From Gnetum montanum (lineage: Eukaryota; Streptophyta; Gnetopsida; Gnetales; Gnetaceae): a stretch of DNA of 44,775 nt. Below are positions 33,548 to 43,851 of the stretch, one piece after another (the stretch's first letter is position 1; each line of letters starts with the position of its first letter). Where the stretch lies: positions 142,668 through 187,442 of the forward strand of contig MNCI01036482.1 of NCBI GenBank assembly GCA_015680685.1, read 5' to 3'. The notes beneath the pieces are model-generated. The model saw only the letters and a list, made by a program, of their open reading frames with translations. It was not told where the DNA came from and did no database searches. The translations under genes were made by a program, and so were the position numbers.

Positions 33548-35115
33548 GAATGTTCAACATTGCCTGCATGCAACTAGTGTGCCCAAGAAATTAACATACA
33601 CATGTGCCTGTATATAGCAACCACACAACAAGAAAACACCCAATGGTTAATAGCTGATTAGGAGAGCAACTCACCAACATGCATGGAACTAACTAGGGTA
33701 CCAACTTGCACCCACGTAGAAGGCATAGATGCACTGGAGCAAGAGTGTCACTAACTTTCAACCCTTAACCTAAAAACATTAGTTGGGGGAAGTTGGAAGC
33801 TCCTAAAAACCTCAAACAAGCACTTCGATAAAATATTACTAGTCAGTGTACAATAGACCAAACCCTTCCATGAATCTAGAATGGTTAGTGCACATAGTAC
33901 ATTTGAGAGAGGATGACCTTGCTCATTATTTTAGATCTCCTCCTTTCAACTTAGTCATAGGGGAGATGGCCAACTATGCTGATTAGTCAAGGCCCTTAGT
34001 TCCTTTTTTAAGTTTTTGTTTTACACATTTTTGTTTTACAAATTTCTTTAACTTTTCTTGTTTTCTGTTTTACAACGTTGTTCATACTTTTTTATTTATT
34101 TGTGTGTTTATTTATTTTGTTAAGTTTGTCACCTAATAAGTACTCCTAAAGATGGTATGAACTATATTCCATTAATTGCTAATGTTTGGTTTTTACCTTT
34201 GAGTTATGATGTTGATACTAAGGTATGGTTCTTTTGATATAATAGGCAATGAGTCCCTTTCATCCATGCATCCATAAATTTCTATGGTCTCTCTTGGCTT
34301 GGAACTGTACAGCCCCTTTCTTTCAATAATAAGAACTATCAATGAATCAGTAACTAGGCATTTCTCAAACTAAGGAAGGACTCAAGGACTGAAAAGGATG
34401 TGACTTCAAGGGAACTTGATGCATTTGTGCTAGCCATTCTCTTGGGTGCTTGGATGTTTTCTTCTTGAGTATTCCATACCATTTTGATGCTAATCCATTA
34501 TCGGGAAGCTGAGCTAATAAAAATAATAAGTCTTTGCATGGTGTGGTTCTCACATAAAACACAAAAAAGAAAAAAAAACAAAGAGCACAAAGTGGGAATT
34601 CAAAGCACACTCCTTAGACAAAATAATCATCTGGGCTACAAGCATTGGTTATGGAACTAAATAAATATGTTCCCTCTAACTAAGGCCCCTTCTCACTTCC
34701 TACTTTCTCCTTTTTCATTTCGTTAGAATGGTGGTGACTTTTTGGCGGAAGCATTCTCGTTACACCAAGTGGATGGATTGGTCGAATGTATTAATGTGAA
34801 GTCACTGGATGTGGATTGTTTGAGGCTGGATTTGGAATGAGATCTACTAAGTCATATTAACCATTAATGCACAAGGGGTTGTACATCACCTTGTTCTTGA
34901 GACTCCATTCCATTCTCTTCCTTCCATCATTCTTTCTCCATTTTTCACCTCATTGCCAGTTGTATCAATATTCCATATTTTTGTTGATGCATTGTTTTCT
35001 TTTTGGTAAATTCTTGTGGTTAAGACTTTAACTCTTGCTTCCAAATTCCATTTCTAGAGCCTACGAACTCTCTGAACGTGGGATTGTTAGGGCATTAAGG
35101 GCATGAGCCTACTTT

Positions 35116-35130
35116 GGGGAGGACCCACTG
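35116..35130 (+). other. Conserved box GGGGAGGACCCACT, element B
   Basis: One C/T difference from the copies at 19071 and 24302 (minus), with the preceding CCTACTTT also shared with element A. Confidence 0.7.
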
Positions 35131-35825
35131 GCATTCCTTTTGGGTGCATTAGTTAATTTCTTTCCCTTAAACATTTTTGCAATCAACCTTTATTTTGTTC
35201 ATTTCCATCCCTGACATCCATTTTATCAGCGTTACCATTATTTCTTTTTCTCCATCTTCCTTATTCCTAATTCTTTTTCTCCATTCTTTTGCTATTAGAG
35301 GTTCGCTCTCAGTCATGGGGGTCCTGGTCCAATTTTTTCAATTTTCTTCTAACCCCTACACCTTGGGTAGTCACCAGCATTATACCTCAAAAATCCACAT
35401 TAGCCATATCACAACTCAACTAATGGACCTTACACTGAGGCAAGGTATCAACTGCATTGTGATTCATTTACCCTTGCTAATATAAGACTGTGTTGTGTGT
35501 GTAGATGGAAATCATACAACAATGGATTGGATCTAGAGGGAACACTTGGAATGGATAGGTGCTAGAGTAGTTATGCAAGGAATAAGATTGATGATGTGCT
35601 TATGGATGGACAACGAAAGATGCAATCTTGGTGTCAGCAACAACAGACTTCTTCTCTTCTTCTTTTCTCTCTCTTCCTTCTCTCTTCTATCCTAGCTGCC
35701 AAATAAGACTAGATGTCAAATGTGTATAGTGTTCACTCTTGTTGTCATGAACACTAATTTTGTCATGTATTGTAATGATGATCTGTTCACATGTCACCCT
35801 ATTCACCATTAGTATCATTTAAGTC

Positions 35826-35840
35826 AATAATCCCATACCT
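35826..35840 (+). other. Pre-PPT box, element B
   Basis: AATAATCCCATACCT, followed by TCCTAAT, GAACTCAAGGA and GAGTTTGCATTCA, all shared with the composite at 41918-41975. Confidence 0.75.
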
Positions 35841-35882
35841 TCCTAATATTTTGTAAGGAACTCAAGGACGAGTTTGCATTCA

Positions 35883-35894
35883 GTCATGGGGGTA
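35883..35894 (+). other. Polypurine tract of element B
   Basis: GTCATGGGGGTA abutting the 3' LTR. Confidence 0.8.
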
Positions 35895-36689
35895 TGATGA
35901 GCAGCAATATCGCATCCGCCCCTATGATATTGCATATGGGATATCATAGCCCGTCGAAACATCTATAAATAAGAGGAAACTTTCCATATTTTAGGCATCT
36001 AGATCTAGCCCTTAGCCAAACTATAGCAATTTTACCATTCCAGAGTTAGAATAATTTCCATGTGCCTGCAGTAGGAGTCTTAAAGTGAATGGATCTTTAT
36101 TCGAGAAAATTGTACCTAAGCACATATTTATGTGTGACAATAAAGATGAACTTTCTGATAAACCTTGCAGCATGTGGACTAAACTAAATAGGATTTAATT
36201 ATTGTTAAAATTTTAAATTCTTTCCTAGATAATTAATCTCTCTCAACCCTTGACTCTCCTAGTTAAGCACATTCAGTACGACTGCTTCGAGCACATGTGT
36301 AACACTTGGTAACCCAGTAATGAGTAGTGTTTGGTAATCCCAACAGCATTGCATAGGTTCAGGGTGTGTGCGACAAGTGGGAACGGATACTAGTGCTAGG
36401 ATAATTAGAACTTAGTTAGCGATAGTTAATGAAAGTTAGTCATTTAGTTCTCTTCACCTTTCCCTATTAGCATAAACATTAAAAAGACAAAAGATATAAA
36501 AATCATATACCTCAAGCTTACTTAACCATACAACCTTGACAATACAAGTAAGCTTTGGAAAATAGCGATTGATTAACCTTAAGTGTTCCATTAGGATGTG
36601 TAAGCACTTAGTTCTTGGAATTCGACCAGATCACATGTGAAACATTCATATTTTTTTGGTTCAGTGTAGGGGTACCTCACCACTCATCA
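35895..36689 (+). repeat. 3' LTR of element B (795 bp)
   Basis: Ancestral arrangement: palindromes, TATA box at 35964-35971, then GGTAACCCAGTAATG and GGTAATCCCAACAG boxes, ending CTCATCA at 36689. Confidence 0.94.
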
Positions 36690-36694
36690 GTATG

Positions 36695-37992
36695 GTTTAT
36701 TGATTTAAGAAGGATAATAATTTGTTGCTTAGCCCTCTAAAATATCAAAGAAAGATTGAAGAGGTCGCTAAAATAAGAAATGTTGTAGTGCTCTTTGGAA
36801 TTGACATTAAAATATAAAGTTCACTTGTAAAAAATTGACATAGCATGCTTGTGTATAAAAGACCCAATATTGAGAGCATGTTATATCATTGAAGCATTTT
36901 CTAATTGATCAAGTAACAAAAAACCAAAGAACTACCTAGCATACATAAGTTTCATCTTATGGTCTTACATCACATTATTTAGTTACAAATGGAAGCTTTG
37001 ATTATGAGGTAGATAATACAAAATTTAAACATGATGGACTTGTCATTACAAGAGGTTTCATAGGGAATGTCTATGTTTGAAAGCATGCCATGCATAAATA
37101 GATCATGATTGAATTGAGTTTGGTAGAGATAGAATTTGAACCCATGGTCTTAAGATTTTTATAATTTCTAGCTACCCAGCTACTCTACCTTGCATGTTAC
37201 ATTACTTTTGTGTGAATTTTTAAAATAGAACCCAAAGGAATAACATATGAACATAGTGAATGGGTCTAGTGGGAAACTCATAAAGTGAGTTATCCTAAGA
37301 GAAAGATAGACTAGTTTATTACAAATAATAAATAAGGATCCTAAATGTTTCAAGTTATAGTATCTCTAGAACTTTATGAATCTCTCAATTCTATTATCAT
37401 GGTTGTGTATAGTAGATTTCTTAAAAATTTCTAGATATGATATTTCAATTTAGGTGTTTCCTCTTTGAATCTAATGTTTTTTTTCTATAGATTTGATTTT
37501 TATTTAGCAGATTTAACTTATTTTTATTTGATTTTTCTTCATTGGATTTAATCTCTTTAGAATTCCCCTATAGAGGATTATGAATTAATTTAATTTTTTT
37601 AATCAATGATAAAAATTTTGCATCTTCTATCAATTTGAAAATTTCTATTGTTTCTTAGAATATAGATTTACAAATTGGTAAGAAAAAATTTGTAACTTCT
37701 TCTTCTCATGATGATGATACAACTAAGACACATAATTTTATTCTCTTTGATGATGTATACAAATAACTAGTAGCTATTCTTAAATCATGATATGTGTTCA
37801 TTTAAATTTTGGATTATCTACCCTGTAATTAAAGTTTCAATTAGTAGTTAAATGATGTAATGCAAAAACATGACATTGAAATTATTTAGACTAGGTATTA
37901 TTCTTATTTTTTTCTTTCTTGTTAATCTAGGTATAGAAGGACCATCATTTGAAGAGATGGTAAGTGCTGATTTCTCAAGTTAAAGTCCTAGG
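36695..37992. other. AT-rich DNA right of element B
   Basis: No gene seen; only the SINE-like relic below. Confidence 0.5.
37125..37190 (-). mobile_element. tRNA-derived SINE-like relic
   Basis: On the minus strand an A-box-like TAGCTGGGTAGC (37171-37182) is followed about 30 bp later by a B-box-like GGTTCAAATTC (37132-37142), the spacing of a tRNA-type Pol III promoter. No complete tRNA fold is present. Confidence 0.45.
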
Positions 37993-38339
37993 TGAAACAC
38001 CACCAAAAATTCATGTTGCAAACTATAACCTTTATTTCCCAACTTGAGTTAAGATTTTATTATAAATGTAATATTTGTAGCCCATGAGCTAAAATATTTC
38101 ATACTTTTAACATTTTGGAACTGAAAAAATGCCTTTAAAGTTATTATTACCTCACTTCCCAAGTGGAAAAGTTTATCTCATGTCTATATTTGGGCCTGGG
38201 AAGGCTGAAAATGCCTTGGGAATGGCCAAAATTAGCATTTTCATGGATTTTTGTAGAGGTATAGCCTCAACTACACTAAAACCATCTACCCCTGATGTAG
38301 ATGGAATTGATGGCATTTTCTATGATCTCTAGTATTTCC

Positions 38340-38430
38340 TAGTAGTTTCCACATGTTTCAACATTTTCCACATTTTCCATAATTTTCAACATTTTCTACT
38401 TTTTTCATAATTTTCAATATTTTCCAACAA
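38340..38430 (+). repeat. Short repeats of CATTTTCCA type
   Basis: Diverged 12-14-bp units such as CATTTTCCACATTTTCCA and AATTTTCAACATTTTC. Confidence 0.6.
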
Positions 38431-38573
38431 GTTTAGCATAGTCCACCAAGGCCAACATAGTTGGGATTGTGTCAACGTAGCCACAAAAGTCCATTTACTA
38501 TTTATAGTAAATGGATGGGCTTTGGTGGCTATGGTGTATTTCAAATTTACTATAAATGAAAACTATGCTGAAA
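38431..38573. repeat. Nested fold-back sequence
   Basis: A perfect 10-bp hairpin, CCATTTACTA with TAGTAAATGG around TTTA (38491-38514), sits inside longer imperfect arms: GCATAGTCCACCAAGGCC (about 38436-38453) against GGGCTTTGGTGGCTATGG (38517-38534), and TTTAGCATAG against CTATGCTGAAA near 38573. Confidence 0.7.
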
Positions 38574-38873
38574 ATTGTAACCATTGTAACCTGCAAATTG
38601 ACATCAATCTATTAGTATCAATGTGCAGACCCCAAAATAAGTAATTCCATGACCTATATAAACTCAATGTAGATACCTTATTTTGGTACTAAAACCTAAC
38701 AAAAATAGCAACATTTGGCATTTTGCAACCCAAAGAGCCTTGTGACCTTGCAACCCCTTTAGCAAAACTAGTATCTACACTAGGCACAGAGACTCCTAAA
38801 CAATACCATTGCACTAAAGGTAAAAAACCATTTGTGACCAAAATTGTTGATTTTGGTGGAAACTAGTACAGAG

Positions 38874-40100
38874 TTGCTAGAATTGGGGCTAGGAAGCATT
38901 TGGATCATGGATTTTTAAGTGTAGATTGTAGGCTTCAACGAAGTTCAAGATCCCTCAAGTGATGTCTTGTGCACTTAGCATAAAATATGTACTTTTTGAA
39001 AATGCTAATTTATTTTCCATTTTAATAAAGTCATAGTTCATTGTTGTGCAAATCTGAATTCTTGTTTCCTTTTTTGTGTCTTTTTCCATTTCAGATTTGC
39101 AATTCCATTTCTATTCATGTTTTTTTTTTCGTTTATGATTATGTTTGTATTTTTGTTTATGTTTCCATTTACAATTTCATTTATGTTTTCATTTACATTT
39201 CCATTTTACACTTTTGTAAGTCCTTGGGTGATTGACCAAACCATTTAGGATACCTTAAATTCCATTTCTAGAGACTCTTGGGATTTGAGGCTAAAAATGT
39301 TTTGGCAACTTGGATATTTTGATTTTTGTTCCGGTAATTGAATTTTCCAAGTCCAATAGTTTTTTGAAGCTAGAAGAAGGACCTCCACCAAAATTCTTAG
39401 CCATAAAGCCTTTTCCAATCTTTTCCGAATACCAAGTGTGCTATGTTTCCAACTCTAAGATCCAATTATTCTATTAAGATCGACATTTGCAACCCAGGTC
39501 CTTTTCCACATACCTTAGTGTAGTTGTGGAAATCTAGTTGCATTTCCAATGTAAGTTGACAATAGTTGCTAGTTTCTTGGAAACTAGCATAGCCCAAATC
39601 TAAAAAACAATTCCATTCTAGAAGCCATTTTCTATTCCAAAAAACATTTTCCATTCTAGAAGGTTTATTCCATTTCAAAATCCATATTCCATTTCAGAGA
39701 CCTTATTCCATTTGGGAAGCCTATTTCCATTTTGGAAGCCTTATTTCATTTCATAACCCAGTTTTTGTTCTAGAAGCCCAGTTTTCATTGGGAAAGCCCA
39801 ATTCCATTGCTGGGAAAACCATTCATTTTCAATTTCACCACTCAGCATAGTTGGCTGGTAATTTTCTTATCTACTACATAGTACATGGCTATCTACTGCA
39901 TAGTATTTCATAGTAGTAGTTTTCCACTACCCTTTTATTTTTGGGCAACTATATTATTGGATTATCCCACTTATTATGTTTTTATTTAAAATAGTAAAAA
40001 AGCTAAAACTACATTTTCAACATTTCATTTAGCTAGTTGACTATGTTACCCTTTAACTTCATTGAGATAGCTACTAGCATTTACACCATGAGGCTCTAAG
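38874..40100. other. Leader-like non-coding DNA with TTCCATTT repeats
   Basis: T-rich, with many TTCCATTT units: 39090-39215 (TTTATGTTTCCATTTACA type) and 39600-39830 (ATTCCATTCTAGAAGCC type). No gene seen. Confidence 0.55.
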
Positions 40101-40779
40101 ATCCAAAAGACCCCATCATAGCCAAATGTAGACAATCACTAAGGCTTAGGGGGTGAAGCCCTAAATTCTTTATGATAAACAAAGATCACATCAACTCTTT
40201 TTATGCCAAGATTCAAGCTCACATTCTAATTCCAAGGATGGAAGTAGAGGCCAAAAGGAAGTACAAACTCATACACTAAGATGGGAAGGAGTACATTCCT
40301 TCCCCATATAACAAGATACTCCTTACCAATAACTACGCTTGTATATAGGATGGAAAGCTAGCCTAGATGAAGAACTCAAGAAAGAGGATGAGTTTGGGAT
40401 AGATTCCAAACATGAAAACATCCTAGGTGAACTTTTCCAATAAGGAAATCTTAAAGCCAACTTGCCCACCATAACCCCCCTTGAATCTTCCATGGGGTAT
40501 GCCCCTCAAGCTTTGTATCCCCCTTATCCAACCATGTTTAGATCAAATCCTATTATAGTAATGCAACAAACACACTTACTTCTACAAGCAAAGACCTTCC
40601 TCATCACCATGTCTTTCACCACACAACTACAATCTGTGTAGTCCTCATTGGTGATTATGACCACCATGAACCTATTTTTTGCCTAGATGGGGTCCACCAT
40701 GGAACCATAGGTGACTCAAGGATCACATACCCCATTTTTCCCCTTTGTGCCCTAGTTTCTGGCACATACCTCATTCTCT

Positions 40780-41290
40780 TTGTTTAGCCCATCCATAATG
40801 ATGATGAAAAAACCTATTCCCTTAATGCCACAACCAATAGCAAGGCCACAGGCCTTACAATGCATGCCACAACCTTTTGTGCAGATCCCACAACTAATAG
40901 GGGCACTCTAGGGCTTGGATCAAGCCTTTTAGATGATCCAACATCTAACTAAATAGTTAAAATGGCTCAAAGCTTCTACATCCTAGATTGTCAAGATTAT
41001 GAACTTCTATCAGGATGATCCCATCAGTCTTGTGGTCCCACCTCTAACTCTTCCCCCTGATGTCTCTATATCATAGTTTACAAAGTACGATGAAGGTGAC
41101 CTAAACTCTCATCTCATAACCTTCTCCTCTAAGTGTTTGTTACTACAAGTTTGGCCTGACACAATAATAAGAATATTTCCTATGTCTCTTACGAGGAAGG
41201 CCCTTCATTGGTAGTGTGCCCTACTGAGAGGATCTATATCCTCATTAGAATGTTGACCATCAAATAGCCATAGTCAAAACTTGAAAAATA
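40780..41290 (+). pseudogene. Tat-like Gag relic
   Basis: In one frame from about 40780: a Pro/Gln-rich run (MPQPIARPQALQCMPQP), then IMNFYQDD and, at 41075-41265, FTKYDEGDLNSHLITFSSKC, LLLQVWPDTIIRIFPMSL, TRKALHW, stop, CALLRGSISSLE. This follows the element D Gag order residue for residue (TKYNGKEDPNAHLVTF, LLLQAWPH, RVFAMSL, ALDWYRAL, SISSLED). Upstream, 40120-40780 has coding-like but broken frames. The part downstream of SSLE is lost. Confidence 0.75.
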
Positions 41291-41425
41291 GGTGGCAAAC
41301 TCGTAATTATTGTACTAGGCTAAGTTCAAGCACCACAAGGACACCAAGAAAAATTTTGTGATGGCAAACGCTAACTTGGAGTTCTCAAGCCAAGATTCAC
41401 AGATCAACAATCAACTTCCAAGAAC

Positions 41426-41773
41426 TTGACCAAAAGAATGAATGATTACTGGGAGCTACAAAATGCAATCATGGCATTCGACATTAAGCACAAACAATTT
41501 ATTGGCTGGTTCATCAATGCTAAGGAGTTGTTCCCAACAATACCCTATCCTTGGGATGTGCCTATTCTAGCCCACATTGGCAAATCTACGTGGACTGTGC
41601 ATAATCCTAGGAGTAAGGAGGAGAAGATGAAAGCATTGTTGAATGCTTTCTATCTTCCAAAAAAAGTTGTAGCAGCAGTAGGACAACCACAAAAGCCTCA
41701 ACCATCGCATGTGCCTGAAGCTAGAGAAGCTTTATCAAAGCCTTACGAGCCTCCACCACCTAGGACCATGTGA
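41426..41773 (+). pseudogene. 3' ORF fragment, unidentified protein
   Basis: An uninterrupted frame; the first ATG is at 41438 (MNDYWELQNAIMAF), and the same frame is open back to about 41375. Landmarks: HKQFIGWFINAKELF, YPWDVPILAHIGKSTWTVHN, a Lys/Glu-rich helix, then a Pro/Gln-rich tail ending KPYEPPPPRTM about 210 bp before the LTR. The position and the EPPPP ending match the 3' ORF of element A, though the rest cannot be aligned by eye. It is not Gag or pol. It is the least broken frame in the window. Confidence 0.55.
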
Positions 41774-41917
41774 TATTTTCAATTTCCTTCAAGTTATCAG
41801 AGGACATGTTGTCCAATTTTTGTTTGGTGTCCAATATTGTGATGTGAATGTCACAAATCTATAATTTTGTTGATCCATAGACATGGGCACTTAGTTTTGT
41901 TGTATTATTTTCTAGTC

Positions 41918-41932
41918 AATAATCCCATACCT
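41918..41932 (+). other. Pre-PPT box, composite
   Basis: AATAATCCCATACCT, 67 bp before the LTR. Confidence 0.75.
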
Positions 41933-41972
41933 TCCTAATTTTGTAAAGAACTCAAGGAAGAGTTTCCATTCA

Positions 41973-41984
41973 ATCATGGGGGTA
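41973..41984 (+). other. Polypurine tract, composite
   Basis: ATCATGGGGGTA abutting TGATGAG. Confidence 0.8.
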
Positions 41985-42838
41985 TGATGAGTTGCATATT
42001 GGTTGCATCGACAAGGCCTCATCAACTAGGCCCCATTGATGCATTATTTGATGCATTAACATGGCCCTATCAATGTAGGGCCTATTCTTGCCTATAAATA
42101 TGTGCCAAGACATTGTGTTTGGGGGTGTCTTGTCAAAGTTGTAGTGAAGCTCTTACAATTTTTACATTTAAAAGTTAGAATATTTTCCTAAGTGCCTACA
42201 ACATGAGTCATTGAGTGTACAGATCTTTATTCGAGCACTATTGTACCTAAGAACGATAGTGTGTTCAACAGTAAAGACAAGCTTCTTAATAAGCCTTGTA
42301 CTGTTATGGATAGTTTAAATGTTTTATTCATGCATTTAATGTTTTTAGTTATTTATTCAATGTTCTTCAGTAATTAAGATAATTAAGTAATTAAGTGAGA
42401 TAAGCTAAATAGCAATTAAGTAAATGCATAAGTACGACTACTTTAAGCATGCGTATGACGTTTGGTAACCTAGCAATGTTATATGTGTTCAAGATGTGTA
42501 TAACAAGTGGGATTGGATACTTTTGTTAGGACTAGTTGAACAATAGTTAGCCAATTGGATTAAAGTAGGTATTAAATTACTTTATTCTCTATCCTATTTA
42601 TTTCAACCATCAAAACCATAAAATATGAAATGAAAAAAAAATCATGTGCCTCAATTACACTTAAACCACACGATTGAGCTTCACAAGTGTAGTTGGGAAG
42701 ACAATGAAGATTCTCAATGTCCAATTTACTTCCTAGAGAACTAGTGCATTAGAAAACTATAGAGTCCATGGAATTTGATTAGATCATGCATGAACGCTTC
42801 ATGATTTGTATGGTTGAGTGTAGGGGTACTTCGTTTCT
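41985..42838 (+). repeat. Athila-like 3' LTR, end lost
   Basis: Starts TGATGAG after the polypurine tract, TATA box TATAAATA at 42093-42100. Like the element B LTR it reaches TGTATGGTTGAGTGTAGGGG near 42820 but then, at about 42834, departs before the expected CACTCATCA. Confidence 0.85.
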
Positions 42839-43370
42839 TAGCAATAATGTTTACTATTTTACTAGCATAATACTTTACTTTTCTCAAGTAGTTTTTGTGT
42901 TACTTGTTAATAGTAAGTGGAATGGATACAACTAATTTCAAGTGTTAACTATGATCATCTAGTAATCCTAGTAGTATTATTACTTGGTTTTCCTGGTAGC
43001 ATAATACTTGGTAATCCCAGTGATGATCACATAAACCCAAGATGTATATGGTAAATCAAGAATGATTATCCATCGCTATAGGCTAGAATAGATTTACTTG
43101 CTTGTTATTACTTAGACTTAGTATTTACTTTCATCTTTCTCATGTCTACACTTAGAAGCATTAGTGGCTGATCAACATCATTTAACATATGCCTCACTGG
43201 AAGCTAAACCATACAATCAGACTCTACTAGCTTGAAGTGGAAAGACAACAATTGTGAGCTTAACTTAATTACTAGTATATCAATAGTGATTATCTATGAA
43301 TTACGATTGAGTTGTGGATGAAAACTTGTAACTTATATCGTTGGGTGTTGGATTGCTCCACCACTCATCA
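42839..43370 (+). repeat. Second LTR tail joined to the first
   Basis: A further LTR-type sequence with its own GGTAATCCCAGTGATGATCA box (43011) and the family end GGGTGTTGGATTGCTCCACC followed by ACTCATCA at 43370. It lacks a TGATGAG start, so it is the 3' part of another, diverged LTR. Confidence 0.7.
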
Positions 43371-43435
43371 GTTTATTTATTATATACAAGCTAAATTTTT
43401 TAACATCAACATCATCCATGAAAAAAGACCAACGC

Positions 43436-43510
43436 ACTATAAAGTGTTAGCTTAGTGGTAAGATTCTTTATTTAGAAATTCTAAGTTATTGATGTGATTC
43501 TTGTGGGAAA
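43436..43510 (+). mobile_element. Possible SINE relic
   Basis: TAGCTTAGTGG (43448-43458) fits a Pol III A box exactly; the B box is decayed. A second A-box-like GGCTAGTGGTAAATG occurs near 43703 with TTTTGAATGCC downstream. Confidence 0.35.
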
Positions 43511-43851
43511 CATTAATTTATAAAGTTCTACAAAAGTTTCAAGTTCATTAGAAAACAAGTCTAAAATATAAAATTTACATTTATCTTTTTTAGTGTACAA
43601 TTTAAATTTGAATTCACATTAAGAGCAGTCCAAAGAGTGAACCACTATGTAAAAAAGAAGTGGAAAGTAGCCTAAAAATTAGTAAAATTGAAAAGAGGAA
43701 GGCTAGTGGTAAATGTTCTAGTACAAGCATACTAGGCTATAGATTTTGAATGCCTCTCCCTTGCTGAGCTCTATTGGATAAAGCATCATAAAGGAAGGTG
43801 ACACTAGTATAGATTTTCAAAGGAAAGAGTAGTGTGCATATCATGGTTGAA

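Larger units (their letters stand above)
33548..35894 (+). other. Non-coding 3' interior of element B
   Basis: No pol motif in any frame. A decayed coding-like stretch (QWLIAD, CMELTRVPTCTHVEGIDALE) at about 33630-33750 may be the old extension after protease. The rest is T-rich with a short A-rich tract (34553-34590). Confidence 0.6.
29757..36689 (+). mobile_element. Element B: Athila-like gag-protease LTR retrotransposon
   Basis: LTRs 29757-30366 and 35895-36689, TGATGAG...CTCATCA ends, flanked by an exact target duplication GTATG (29752-29756 and 36690-36694). A primer site of tRNA-Asp type follows the 5' LTR after one base. The interior has gag and protease (30513-33547) and then about 2.3 kb of non-coding DNA with a short A-rich tract, the GGGGAGGACCCACT box, the pre-PPT box and the polypurine tract. 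No RT, RNase H or integrase motifs are present. Gag, boxes and LTR ends show it belongs to the same lineage as element A. The 5' LTR carries an internal inversion. Confidence 0.94.
37993..38873 (+). repeat. Possible Tat-like 5' LTR
   Basis: Begins TGAAACACCACCAAAAATT, close to the start of the element D LTR (TGAAACACCACAAAAAATT), and ends GTACA like it. TATATAAA is at 38655-38662. About 10 bp after the end lies TTGGGGCTAGGAAG, resembling the primer-site candidate of element D. No second copy is found in the window, so this stays tentative. Confidence 0.4.

Noticed and set aside
37080-37190. Functional tRNA gene
   Set aside because: A- and B-box-like sequences only; no acceptor or anticodon stems.
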